From Micromonospora ferruginea (GTDB taxonomy: Bacteria > Actinomycetota > Actinomycetes > Mycobacteriales > Micromonosporaceae): 64,000 bases of DNA. Below are positions 9,314-17,541 of the stretch, piece by piece (the stretch's first letter is position 1; the number at the start of each line of letters is the position of its first letter). The notes under the pieces are model-generated. The model saw nothing but the letters and a program-made list of their open reading frames with translations. It made no database searches and was not told the origin of the DNA. The stretch is taken from contig NZ_CP059322.2 of NCBI RefSeq assembly GCF_013694245.2, positions 2,104,001 through 2,168,000 on the forward strand, in the 5' to 3' direction. The translations under genes and the position numbers were made by a program.

Positions 9314-10312
9314 TCAGTGTTGCGGAATGTTCTGTACCCCGATTCGGCGGCGGAACACCCAGTAGGTCCAACCTTGATAGGCGAGCACGATCGGGGTGAA
9401 CACCACCGCCACCCAGGTCATGATCTTCAAGGTGTACGGGGTGGACGCGGCGTTGACGGCGGTGAGTGTGCCGGCCGGGTCGGCGGTGGACGGCAGCACG
9501 TTGGGGAACAGCGCGGCGAACAGGGTGGCCACGGCCAGGGCGATGGCCACGGCGGTGCCGGTGAACGCCCAGCCCTCGCGGCGTACCCGGGCCGCGGCGA
9601 GGCCGCCGAGCAGGGCGAGCGCGGCGCCGGCGGCGAGCACGACGGCGGCGGCGCTGGAGCGGATGGTCAGCGACCAGCCGAGGAACGCCACCGCGGCCAC
9701 GGCGGTGCCGGCGCCGAGCTTGACGGCGAGGGCGCCGGCGCGCTCGCGGATGTCGCCGGTGGTCTTGAGGGCGAGGAACACCGCGCCGTGGGTGAGGAAC
9801 AGGCCCAGCGTGGTCAGGCCGCCGAGCAGCGCGTACGGGTGCAGCAGGTCGAGCAGGCCGCCGACGTACTCGTGGTCGGCGTCCAGCGGCACGCCGCGGA
9901 AGATGTTGGCGAACGCCACGCCCCACAGCACGGCCGGCACCGCTGAACCGGCGAAGATGGCCTGGTCCCAGCGGCGTTTCCAGGACGCCTCGGGGCGCTT
10001 GTGCCGGTATTCGAAGGCGACGCCGCGGGCGATCAGGGCGAGCAGGATGAGCAGCAGCGGCAGGTAGAAGCCGGAGAACAGGGTGGCGTACCACTCGGGG
10101 AACGCGGCGAACATGGCGCCGCCGGCGGTGATCAGCCACACCTCGTTGCCGTCCCACACCGGGCCGATGGTGTTGATCAGGACGCGGCGTTGCCGGTCGT
10201 CGCGCCCGAGCACGGGCAGCAGCATGCCGACGCCGAAGTCGAAGCCTTCGAGGATGAAGTAGCCGGTGAAGAGCACGGCGACGAGGAGAAACCAGACGGT
10301 CGTCAGTTCCAC
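9314..10312 (-). CDS. cydB: Cytochrome bd oxidase subunit II
   Basis: This 332-residue multi-span membrane protein is the partner of CydA in the bd-type quinol oxidase, which reduces oxygen at low tension. The N-terminal TGYFILEGFDFGVGMLLPVLG and INTIGPVWDGNEVWLITAGG are diagnostic. The start is a GTG at 10312, 13 bases after cydA. No cydDC follows; the operon ends at the hairpin, so the cysteine/glutathione exporter needed for bd assembly must be elsewhere. Confidence 0.95.
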   Translation of the reverse strand: MELTTVWFLLVAVLFTGYFILEGFDFGVGMLLPVLGRDDRQRRVLINTIGPVWDGNEVWLITAGGAMFAAFPEWYATLFSGFYLPLLLILLALIARGVAFEYRHKRPEASWKRRWDQAIFAGSAVPAVLWGVAFANIFRGVPLDADHEYVGGLLDLLHPYALLGGLTTLGLFLTHGAVFLALKTTGDIRERAGALAVKLGAGTAVAAVAFLGWSLTIRSSAAAVVLAAGAALALLGGLAAARVRREGWAFTGTAVAIALAVATLFAALFPNVLPSTADPAGTLTAVNAASTPYTLKIMTWVAVVFTPIVLAYQGWTYWVFRRRIGVQNIPQH

Positions 10313-10325
10313 GGTGGGCTCCGGG

Positions 10326-11738
10326 TCAGTAGGCGAACGCGAGCGGGCGCTCGGCGTCGTCGGTGTCGTCGTCGGCGGGTTGCGGGTCGACGTCCGGCAC
10401 GCCGGCGCGGGCGTAGCGGACCAGCAGCTTGAACTCGATCACCGCGAGGGTGGCGTAGATGAGGGTGAAGGCGGTGAAGGAGGTGAGCACCTCGGTCAGC
10501 GAGACGCTGCGGGACACGCCGTTGCGGGTGAGCATCTCGCCGAAGACGATCCACGGTTGGCGGCCCATCTCGGTGAAGATCCAGCCGAAGGAGTTGGCCA
10601 GCAGTGGCAGCACCGGCATGACCAGGCCGGCGCGCAGCAGCCAGCGGCTGGTGGGGGTGCGGCCCCTGCGTTGGCTCCAGAGCACCAGCAGGGCGATCGC
10701 GGCGGCGGCCAGGCCGAAGCCGATCATGAAGCGGAAGCTCCAGTAGGTGACCGGGATGATCGGGGCGTAGTTGCCGGGGCCGTACTGGCTGGCGTACTGG
10801 GCCTGCAGGTCGTTGATGCCCTGCACGGTGCCGTTCGGGTCGCCGGTGCCGAGGAACGACAGCAGGTAGGGGATCTTGAGGGCGAAGACCTCGCGGCTGC
10901 CGTCGAGGCTGCCGACGGTGAGTACGGAGAACGAGGCGGGGCTCTCGGTGGTGTAGAGGCCCTCGGCGGCGGCCATCTTCATCGGCTGCACCTCGGTCAT
11001 GATCTTGCCTTGGATGTCGCCGGTGAGCACGACCAGCGCCGAGGAGACCAGCACCACCCAGGAGCCGAACTTCGTGGCGAAGCGGTAGGCGCCGGTGTCG
11101 GCGCTGCCGCGGTTGCGCATCACGTGCCACAGCCCGACGGTGACCACCAGGGACCCGGCGACCAGGAACGACCCGGCGAGGGTGTGCGGGAAGGTGACCA
11201 GCGCGACCTTGTTGGTGAGCACGGCGACGAAGTCGGTCAGCTCGGCGCGGCCGCTGTCCGGGTTGATCCGGAAGCCGACCGGGTTCTGCATGAACGAGTT
11301 CGCGGCGAGGATGAAGTAGGCCGACAGGTTGGTGCCGATGGCGGCGGCCCAGATCGCGGCCAGGTGCAGCCGCTTGGGCAGCCGGTCCCAGCCGAAGATC
11401 CACAGGCCGATGAACGTGGACTCCAGGAAGAACGCGACGAGCGCCTCGATCGCCAGCGGCGCGCCGAAGATGTCGCCGACGAAGCGGGAGTAGTCGCTCC
11501 AGTTCATGCCGAACTGGAACTCCTGCACGATGCCGGTGACCACCCCCATCGCGAAGTTGATGAGGAAGAGCTTGCCGTAGAACCTGGTGAGTTTGAGGTA
11601 GCGCTCGTTGCCGGTGCGGTGCCACATCGTCTGCAGGATGGCGACCAGCACGGACAGGCCGATGGTCAGCGGCACGAACAAGAAGTGGTAGACGGTGGTG
11701 ACACCGAACTGCCAGCGGGCGACGTCCAACGCGTCCAC
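10326..11738 (-). CDS. cydA: Cytochrome bd oxidase subunit I
   Basis: This 470-residue membrane protein carries the haems. The N-terminal DVARWQFGVTTVYHFLFVP holds the haem b595 His (His18), and SFGWIFTEMGRQPWIVFGEM is the conserved block after the Q-loop. The length indicates the short Q-loop form usual in actinomycetes. The start is GTG at 11738. It is first in the cydAB operon, and a double inverted repeat (11757-11796) lies just upstream and probably controls it. Confidence 0.95.
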   Translation of the reverse strand: MDALDVARWQFGVTTVYHFLFVPLTIGLSVLVAILQTMWHRTGNERYLKLTRFYGKLFLINFAMGVVTGIVQEFQFGMNWSDYSRFVGDIFGAPLAIEALVAFFLESTFIGLWIFGWDRLPKRLHLAAIWAAAIGTNLSAYFILAANSFMQNPVGFRINPDSGRAELTDFVAVLTNKVALVTFPHTLAGSFLVAGSLVVTVGLWHVMRNRGSADTGAYRFATKFGSWVVLVSSALVVLTGDIQGKIMTEVQPMKMAAAEGLYTTESPASFSVLTVGSLDGSREVFALKIPYLLSFLGTGDPNGTVQGINDLQAQYASQYGPGNYAPIIPVTYWSFRFMIGFGLAAAAIALLVLWSQRRGRTPTSRWLLRAGLVMPVLPLLANSFGWIFTEMGRQPWIVFGEMLTRNGVSRSVSLTEVLTSFTAFTLIYATLAVIEFKLLVRYARAGVPDVDPQPADDDTDDAERPLAFAY

Positions 11739-11756
11739 CTGAAACCCCCAGCCTTC

Positions 11757-11796
11757 GTACTACGAGACGTAGTAAATACTACTCGGCGTCGTAGTA
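11757..11796. promoter_or_regulatory. Double TACTAC/GTAGTA operator upstream of cydAB
   Basis: There are two perfect inverted repeats: TACTAC (11758-11763) with GTAGTA (11769-11774), and TACTAC (11777-11782) with GTAGTA (11791-11796), the spacers being 5 and 8 bases. They lie 19-59 bases upstream of the cydA start, in an A/T-rich patch that should hold the promoter. The half-sites look like those of BlaI/MecI-type repressors; the assignment is inference. Confidence 0.6.
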
Positions 11797-11802
11797 AGAA
11801 TG

Positions 11803-11847
11803 TGAGGGCCGCAGGTCCCGAACCGACCCGGGACCAATGACCCTGAT
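11803..11847. promoter_or_regulatory. Two weak DosR/DevR-like boxes (tentative)
   Basis: Two stretches, 11803-11822 and 11828-11847, each carry GGGAC opposite a CCC- or GGG-containing half. They resemble the DosR palindrome imperfectly (about 14 and 12 of 20 positions by eye). They sit between cydA and the divergent plsC-like gene, a plausible place for oxygen control, but the match is weak. Confidence 0.2.
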
Positions 11848-11913
11848 CACCTTTGCCGGAGGGCCCGTCCCGGGCCCGGGGATCACCTGGCGACGTGCGA
11901 CCATCCACCACTG

Positions 11914-12684
11914 ATGGACACCTCCCCCTGGCGCGCGCCGCTGCTCTGGCGCGGCGCGCAGATGCTCGCCCACGCCGTCGTGGCGCTGATCGGCCGCCTC
12001 GAGGTCACCGGCGACGTGCCGGCCGACCTGCGCCGCGGGCCGCTGATCCTGGCGGCCAACCACATCAGCCCGTTCGACCCGGTGGTGCTCGCCGCCGCCT
12101 GCCGCGCCCGGCGGGTCGCCCCCCGGATCATGGCCACCGGCGGACTGTTCCGCGCCCCGGTGCTCGGCGCGCTGATGCGCCGCGCCGGGCACATCCGCGT
12201 CGACCGGGGCACCACCGCCGTGCACCGCTCCCTGGAGATCGCCGCCGAGGCGGTGGCCGGCGGCTCGGTGGTGCTGGTCTACCCCGAGGGCCGTATCGGC
12301 CTCGACCCCGGCATGTGGCCCGAGCGGGGCAAGACCGGCGCCGCCCGGCTCGCCTTCGCCAGCGGCGCCGCCGTCGTCCCGGTCGCCCAGTGGGGATCGC
12401 ACGAGGTGCTGCCCTACCGCGCCCCCAAGGGCATGCTGCGCGGCCTGGCCCGGGCGCTGCGCCGCCGCCCGGTGATCCGGGTGCACTTCGGCGCCCCGGT
12501 GGCCCTGCGCGACCTGCGCCCCGGCGTGCCCGGCGCGGCCCGGCACGCCACCGACCGGATCATCGACGCGATCACCGACACGCTGGCCCCGCTGCGCCCG
12601 CACGAGCCCGACCGGCCCCGCCACGTCGACCCGGGCCGCCCGGTCGACCCCAGCCGCGCGCACCGGCGGCACCGAACCGGCTGA
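11914..12684 (+). CDS. 1-acyl-glycerol-3-phosphate acyltransferase (PlsC family)
   Basis: This 256-residue protein transfers an acyl chain to lysophosphatidate at the membrane. The HX4D catalytic box is seen at NHISPFD (about 49-55), the second block is FRAPVLGALMRRAGHIRVDR, and the third is YPEGRIG. A Pro/Arg/His-rich tail of about 30 residues is probably disordered. ATG start at 11914. It is divergent from cydAB and followed after 41 bases by an SDR gene, perhaps cotranscribed. Confidence 0.88.
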   Translation: MDTSPWRAPLLWRGAQMLAHAVVALIGRLEVTGDVPADLRRGPLILAANHISPFDPVVLAAACRARRVAPRIMATGGLFRAPVLGALMRRAGHIRVDRGTTAVHRSLEIAAEAVAGGSVVLVYPEGRIGLDPGMWPERGKTGAARLAFASGAAVVPVAQWGSHEVLPYRAPKGMLRGLARALRRRPVIRVHFGAPVALRDLRPGVPGAARHATDRIIDAITDTLAPLRPHEPDRPRHVDPGRPVDPSRAHRRHRTG

Positions 12685-12725
12685 ACCCCGGGCGCGGGCG
12701 CCGCCGGGGTGAGACCGTGGCAGGC

Positions 12726-13568
12726 GTGAGCGCACCCGTCGTGTTGATCACCGGCACCTCCACCGGCATCGGCCTGGCCACCGCAGTAAGCGCCGCCCGC
12801 GCCGGCTGGCGCACCGTCGCCACGCTGCGCGACCCGGGACGCGCCGGCCCGCTGCGTGACGCCGCCGACGCCGCCGGGGTCGGTGACCTGCTGGAGGTAC
12901 GCCGGCTCGACGTCGTCGACGAGGCCTCGGTCACCGCCTGCGTCGCCGACGTGGTGGACCGCCACGGCCGGCTCGACGCGGTGGTCAACAACGCCGGCGC
13001 CGGACACGTCGGCACGCTGGAGCAGGAGACCGTCGACGACGTACGGGCGGTCATGGAGGTCAACTTCTTCGGCGTCCTGCACGTCACCCGCGCCGCCCTG
13101 CCGCACCTGCGCGCCGCGAACGGGCGGCTGATCACCGTGACCAGCGTCGGCGGGGTCGTCGGACAGCCGTTCAACGAGGCGTACTGCGCGGCGAAGTTCG
13201 CCGTCGAGGGGTTCATGGAGTCCCTGGCCCCGCTCGCGGCCACCGTGGGCGTCAGCGTCTGCGTGGTCGAACCCGGCGCGGTGGCCAGCGAGTTCGTCGC
13301 CAACGTCGGGCTCGACCGGGACACCGCGGTCGCCGCCGCCGGGCCGTACGGGCCGGCGCTGCGCGCGTACCTCGAACGCAGCGCCGCCGCGTTCGCCGCC
13401 GCCCAGTCCCCCGCCGAGGCCGCCGCGGCAGTGGTGGCGACGCTCACCGACCCGGAGCCCGCGCCCCGGGTGCAGACCTCGACCGCCGCCCGCCAGTTCG
13501 TCGCGGTGAAGCTCGCCGACACCGACGGCCTCGGCGTGACCGCCCTGACCGCCGGCTGGCTGCGCTGA
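12726..13568 (+). CDS. Short-chain dehydrogenase/reductase
   Basis: This 280-residue classical SDR has cofactor motif ITGTSTGIG, NNAGAGHVG, and catalytic TSVGGVVGQ with EAYCAAKFAVEG (Tyr and Lys kept). The longer C-terminus with AAAFAAAQSPAEAAAAVV resembles the SDRs that act on bulky or retinol-like substrates. Two GTG starts are possible (12717 and 12726); the second begins directly before the first beta strand. Substrate unknown. Confidence 0.85.
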   Translation: MSAPVVLITGTSTGIGLATAVSAARAGWRTVATLRDPGRAGPLRDAADAAGVGDLLEVRRLDVVDEASVTACVADVVDRHGRLDAVVNNAGAGHVGTLEQETVDDVRAVMEVNFFGVLHVTRAALPHLRAANGRLITVTSVGGVVGQPFNEAYCAAKFAVEGFMESLAPLAATVGVSVCVVEPGAVASEFVANVGLDRDTAVAAAGPYGPALRAYLERSAAAFAAAQSPAEAAAAVVATLTDPEPAPRVQTSTAARQFVAVKLADTDGLGVTALTAGWLR

Positions 13569-13598
13569 CCCCCGCACCCCCGTCCCCGTCGCCGCCGC

Positions 13599-13673
13599 CG
13601 CGATCTTGCACTTGCTGCCCGGGCGTATCGGGCGGAACCGCCTCATAACGAGGGCCGAAAGTGCAAGATCGCG
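13599..13673. repeat. 15-bp perfect inverted repeat with 45-base interior
   Basis: CGCGATCTTGCACTT (13599-13613) and AAGTGCAAGATCGCG (13659-13673) are exact complements. They fill most of the gap between the convergent SDR and DUF4180 genes. The sequence is less GC-biased than its surroundings. It may be a dispersed intergenic repeat or a long-loop terminator; other copies are not visible in this window. Confidence 0.65.
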
Positions 13674-13679
13674 TGGGGG

Positions 13680-14048
13680 TTACCGGGCGGCGGCCAGGCG
13701 CACGTCGAGGGCGGCCAGGTCGGGGACGAACCACACCTGGTCGTGGCGGTTCGACTCGGCGACCAGGGCGCGCAGCGCGCCGCTTTCGGCCAGGTGCGCG
13801 GAGATGTCGCCGACGACCACCAGGCGCAGCCGGTAGTTGACGAACTTCTGCATGACCTCCCCGGCGAACCGGGTGCCCAGCGTGAAGAAGCTCGGGTCGA
13901 ACCGGGCGGCGGGCACCGCCACCACCGTGGCGCCGGCGAACGCCGCGCCGATCAGCTCCAGCGCGTCGGCCTCGGTGGCGATCGGCGGGCCGGCCGGATC
14001 GCACAGCAGCACCGTGACGCCGGCGCGTTCGGACAACTCGTCAGCCAT
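13680..14048 (-). CDS. DUF4180 domain protein
   Basis: The product is 122 residues. The blocks FFTLGTRFAGEVMQKFVNYRLRL and VVGDISAHLAESGALRALVAESNR (each with short breaks) match the DUF4180 family, whose role is unknown. The start ATG at 14048 lies inside the end of the upstream HTH gene (8-base overlap), so the two are translationally coupled and probably act together, for example as a regulator with a sensor or effector protein. Confidence 0.75.
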   Translation of the reverse strand: MADELSERAGVTVLLCDPAGPPIATEADALELIGAAFAGATVVAVPAARFDPSFFTLGTRFAGEVMQKFVNYRLRLVVVGDISAHLAESGALRALVAESNRHDQVWFVPDLAALDVRLAAAR

Positions 14049-14487
14049 TGCCCGCCTCCCCCGCGAACAGGCCGTTGTCGCCGTCACGCACCGCGTCGAG
14101 CAGCCGCAGCAGCTCGGCGGTGGCGCCCAGGTCGCCCAGGACCACGATCGTCATGCGCTGTCGCTCCTCGTCGTGGACCGTGCGCACCTGCAGCGGACGG
14201 TCCGGGTCGTGGTGGGTGTTGACGCCGGCCAGCACCAGCGTGGCGAGCCGGTCGGCGCCGGCCCGGTCCACGCCGTCGAGCGTCACGATGCTCGACACCT
14301 CCGCCGCCGGGGCGGGCGGCGGCGCCGGCCGGCCGGTGAACGCGTCGAGGTCGGCGCGGGCGATGCGATATTGCTTGCCGATGCGGGTGGCGCGCAGCCG
14401 GCCGGCGCGGATGTAGCCGCGCACGGTGCGCGGGTGCAGCCCGAGCACCTCCGCCACCCGATCCACCGAGTACATGTCGTTACTCAT
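14041..14487 (-). CDS. Excisionase/MerR-type HTH protein with C-terminal extension
   Basis: This 148-residue protein has an N-terminal winged HTH: MYSVDRVAEVLGLHPRTVRG with YIRAGRLRATRIGKQYRIARADL, the SinR/excisionase-like fold with the DNA-reading wing. A Pro/Ala linker leads to a second domain of about 80 residues (VSSIVTLDGVDRAGADRLA and MTIVVLGDLGATAELLRLLD) of no known family. It is probably a small transcription regulator rather than a phage excisionase, since no phage genes are near. Confidence 0.75.
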   Translation of the reverse strand: MSNDMYSVDRVAEVLGLHPRTVRGYIRAGRLRATRIGKQYRIARADLDAFTGRPAPPPAPAAEVSSIVTLDGVDRAGADRLATLVLAGVNTHHDPDRPLQVRTVHDEERQRMTIVVLGDLGATAELLRLLDAVRDGDNGLFAGEAGNG

Positions 14488-14563
14488 CGCACCCTATGGT
14501 AGGCGCAACAGGGAAGGATAGGGAATTTGGGCGGCCGGCCATCCGGACGTCGCCTCCGCCGGG

Positions 14564-14576
14564 CATACTGCCGGCG
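14564..14576 (+). promoter_or_regulatory. -10 box of a probably leaderless GDPD gene
   Basis: CATACT at 14564-14569 ends six bases before the GTG start at 14576. This leaves room for transcription to begin at the start codon itself, and no ribosome site is seen. Confidence 0.4.
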
Positions 14577-15343
14577 TGCAGCCCCGACACGGCTATCTCG
14601 ACGCGCCCGTGCCGCTGGCCTTCGCCCACCGCGGCGGCGCGGCCGACGGCGACGAGAACACCGCCGCCGCGTTCGCCCGCGCGGTGGCCATGGGCTACCG
14701 GTACGTGGAGACCGACGTGCACGCCACCGCCGACGGCGTGCCGGTGGTCTTCCACGACCCGACGCTGCGCCGCGTCACCGGCGAGCCCGGCCGCATCGCC
14801 GACCTCCGCTGGGCCGACCTCGCCTCGGTGCGGGTCGGCGGCGCCGCCGTGGTGCCCCGCCTCGACGACGTGCTCGCCGCCTGGCCGGAGGTCCGCTTCA
14901 ACGTCGACGTCAAGGCCGACGCCGCGGCGGCGCCCACCGTCGAGGCGCTCGGGCGCGCCGGCGCCGCCGAGCGGGTGCTGCTCGCCTCGTTCAGCGACGC
15001 CCGGCTGAGGCGGCTGCGCGCCCTGGCCGGGCCGAAGGTCGCCACCAGTCTCGGCATGGGCGCCGTGGCCCGGCTGCGGCTGGCCTCGCTGCACGGGCGC
15101 CCGCACCGGCTGCCGCCGTCCGTGGTCGCCGCCCAGGTGCCGGTCGCCTACCGGCGGATCCCGGTGGTCGACCGGCGGTTGATCGCCTACTGCCACCGGA
15201 TCGGGTTGCAGGTGCACGTCTGGACGATCGACGAACCTGCCCAGATGCACCACTTACTTGATCTTGGTGTGGATGGCATCATGACCGATCACGTCGGCGT
15301 GCTCCGCGACGTCTACCGCAGCCGCGGCCACTGGGCCGCCTGA
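14576..15343 (+). CDS. Glycerophosphodiester phosphodiesterase
   Basis: This 255-residue TIM-barrel enzyme hydrolyses glycerophosphodiesters to glycerol-3-phosphate and an alcohol. The catalytic and metal sites are visible: AHRGGA followed by ENTAAAF, then ETDVHATADGVPVVFHDPTL, and NVDVKADA in the middle. The C-terminal VHVWTIDEP and GVDGIMTDHV complete the family pattern. There is no signal peptide, so it is cytosolic. The GTG start at 14576 is probably leaderless. Confidence 0.9.
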   Translation: MQPRHGYLDAPVPLAFAHRGGAADGDENTAAAFARAVAMGYRYVETDVHATADGVPVVFHDPTLRRVTGEPGRIADLRWADLASVRVGGAAVVPRLDDVLAAWPEVRFNVDVKADAAAAPTVEALGRAGAAERVLLASFSDARLRRLRALAGPKVATSLGMGAVARLRLASLHGRPHRLPPSVVAAQVPVAYRRIPVVDRRLIAYCHRIGLQVHVWTIDEPAQMHHLLDLGVDGIMTDHVGVLRDVYRSRGHWAA

Positions 15344-15361
15344 GCCACCGAGGACCGCCCG

Positions 15362-16756
15362 ATGGCCGATACGGTCACCCCCGCCGTCGCCGAGCCCGCG
15401 CAACCGGGCAGCACCCGCCGCGAACGCACCGGCTGGTACCTCTACGACTGGGCGAACTCCGCGTTCCAGACCACCGTCATCACGGTCTTCCTCGGGCCGT
15501 TCCTCACCACCGTCACCGAACTGGCCGCCGGCTGCGAACTGGGCGCCGACAGCTGCGACGGGGTGGTGCACCCGCTGGGCATCCGCGTCGCCGCCGGCTC
15601 CTACTACCCGTACCTGATCTCGCTGTCGGTCTTCCTCACCGTGTTCGTGCTGCCCGTCGTCGGCGCCGTCGCCGACCGCTCGGCGCACAAGAAGCGGCTG
15701 CTCGCCGCCGCCGCGTTCACCGGCGCCGGGGCCACCATCGCGTTCGCGTTCGTCACCGGCGAGCGCTACCTGCTCGGCGGCGCGCTGTTCCTGATCGCCA
15801 ACATCAGCTTCGGCGCCGCCGTGGTGGTCTACAACTCGTTCCTGCCGCAGCTCGGCGGCCCGGACGAGCGCGACGGCATCTCCAGCCGCGGCTGGGCCAT
15901 CGGCTACCTCGGCGGCGGGCTGCTGCTCGCGCTCAACCTGGTCGCCGTCACCGCGCTCAGCGAGGAGGGCAACGCCCAGCGCACCCTCGACCTGGCCCGC
16001 TGGTCGATCGTCTCGGCCGGCGTGTGGTGGGCCGCGTTCACCCTGCTGCCGCTGCGCTGGCTGCGCGAACACCCCACCGCCGCCGCGCTGCACGGCGGCG
16101 GCGGCAACGTGCTCACCGACGGGTTCCGGCAGCTCGGACGCACCCTGCGCGAGGTCAAGGCGTACCCGCTGACGCTGTTCTTCCTGCTCGCCTTCCTGGT
16201 CTTCAACGACGGCATCCAGACCGTCATCACCCTCGCCAGCCAGTACGGCACCGAGGAGCTGCGCCTGGAGCAGAGCACGCTGATCGTGACCATCCTGCTG
16301 GTGCAGTTCCTCGCCTTCGGCGGCGCGCTCGCCCTGGGCGCGCTCGCCAAGCGCATCGGCGCCTGGAAGACCGTGCTGCTGTCGCTGGTGCTCTGGACCG
16401 GCGTGATCATCGCGGCGTTCCGGCTGCCCGCCGAGGCCCCGGTGCCGTTCATGATCCTCGGCGGCTGCATCGGCCTGGTCCTCGGCGGCAGCCAGGCGCT
16501 GAGCCGCTCGCTGTTCAGCCAGCTCATCCCCGCCGGCAAGGAGGGCGAGTACTACGGCTTCTACGAGATCAGCGACAAGGGCACGAGCTGGCTCGGCCCG
16601 CTCGCCTTCGGCCTGGTCTTCCAGCTCACCTCCTCCTACCGGGTCGGCCTGGTCTCCCTGCTGATCTTCTTCGTGGTCGGCTTCGCGCTGCTGGCCGCCG
16701 TGCCGATGCGCCGGGCCATCATCGCCGCCGGCAACACCCCGCCCCGGGTGCTCTGA
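15362..16756 (+). CDS. MFS transporter, Atg22/UMF1-like
   Basis: This 464-residue protein with 12 predicted spans begins with the family signature GWYLYDWANSAFQTTVITVFL. It also has ISSRGWAIGYLGGGLLLALN and GEYYGFYEISDKGTSWLGPL, typical of the bacterial relatives of the yeast vacuolar exporter Atg22. The substrate is unknown; amino acids or other metabolites are likely. ATG start at 15362, 18 bases after the phosphodiesterase stop, so the two are probably one unit. Confidence 0.88.
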   Translation: MADTVTPAVAEPAQPGSTRRERTGWYLYDWANSAFQTTVITVFLGPFLTTVTELAAGCELGADSCDGVVHPLGIRVAAGSYYPYLISLSVFLTVFVLPVVGAVADRSAHKKRLLAAAAFTGAGATIAFAFVTGERYLLGGALFLIANISFGAAVVVYNSFLPQLGGPDERDGISSRGWAIGYLGGGLLLALNLVAVTALSEEGNAQRTLDLARWSIVSAGVWWAAFTLLPLRWLREHPTAAALHGGGGNVLTDGFRQLGRTLREVKAYPLTLFFLLAFLVFNDGIQTVITLASQYGTEELRLEQSTLIVTILLVQFLAFGGALALGALAKRIGAWKTVLLSLVLWTGVIIAAFRLPAEAPVPFMILGGCIGLVLGGSQALSRSLFSQLIPAGKEGEYYGFYEISDKGTSWLGPLAFGLVFQLTSSYRVGLVSLLIFFVVGFALLAAVPMRRAIIAAGNTPPRVL

Positions 16757-16804
16757 GCACCCCCGGTCGATCATCGCGGCCGGTATGCGGCGGCGTCGAT
16801 CGGC

Positions 16805-16819
16805 TAGGCTGCCCCGACG
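16805..16819 (+). promoter_or_regulatory. -10 box of a probably leaderless tdk gene
   Basis: TAGGCT at 16805-16810 lies eight bases before the GTG start at 16819, with no ribosome site between. This supports a leaderless start for thymidine kinase. Confidence 0.4.
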
Positions 16820-17538
16820 TGACCGACGACGCCGCTGCCGCCCCGACCTGCCTGGCCCGCCCCCTGCCGGGGCCCGGCGACGACCGCGCCGGCGGCTGCG
16901 CCGCCGCCCGCGGCGTCGACGGCCGGCCCCTGCACGCCGCCGCGCTGAAGTTCTTCTGGGGTCCGATGGACTGCGGCAAGTCCACCATGGCGTTGCAGAT
17001 GAACTACAACCACGCCCGGCAGGGCCGCCGCGGCCTGGTCACCACCCGCATCGACCGCTCGCTGGGCCCGCAGGTCACCACCCGCATCGGCCTGGCCCAC
17101 GAGGCGATCGAGGTCACCGACGGCCTCGACCTGCGCGACCTGGTCCGCTCCGCGTGGGCCGAGGGGGTACGCGTGGACTACCTGATCTGCGACGAGGCGT
17201 CCTTCTACGACCTGGAGCACGTCGAGCAGATGGCCGAGCTGGTCGACCGGTTCGACGTCGACGTCTACGCCTTCGGCCTGGCCACCGACTTCCGCTCCTG
17301 CCTCTTCCCCGCCGCGCAACGGCTGTTCGAACTGGCCGACGAGGTGGCCCGCATCCAGGTCGAGGTGCTGTGCTGGTGCGGCCGCGAAGGGCTGCTCAAC
17401 GCCCGGGTGGTGCAGGGCCGCGTGGTCCGCGAGGGCGCGCAGGTCGTCATCGGCGACACCGTCGACACCGCCGACGTGCGCTATCAGGTGCTGTGCCGGC
17501 GACACTACCGCTCCGGCGACCTCGGTCCGCGGGCCTGA
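16819..17538 (+). CDS. tdk: Thymidine kinase
   Basis: This 239-residue type II thymidine kinase salvages thymidine to dTMP. The P-loop GPMDCGKST is at 48-56, the Walker B-like stretch is YLICDEASF, and the lasso region has VYAFGLATDFRSCLFPAAQRLFELAD with the Phe that stacks on the base. One zinc-type pair is seen in CWCGREG and another Cys in VLCRRHY. The N-terminus is about 35 residues longer than usual, but no good internal start exists; the -10 box just upstream supports GTG 16819. Confidence 0.88.
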   Translation: MTDDAAAAPTCLARPLPGPGDDRAGGCAAARGVDGRPLHAAALKFFWGPMDCGKSTMALQMNYNHARQGRRGLVTTRIDRSLGPQVTTRIGLAHEAIEVTDGLDLRDLVRSAWAEGVRVDYLICDEASFYDLEHVEQMAELVDRFDVDVYAFGLATDFRSCLFPAAQRLFELADEVARIQVEVLCWCGREGLLNARVVQGRVVREGAQVVIGDTVDTADVRYQVLCRRHYRSGDLGPRA

Positions 17539-17541
17539 GAG

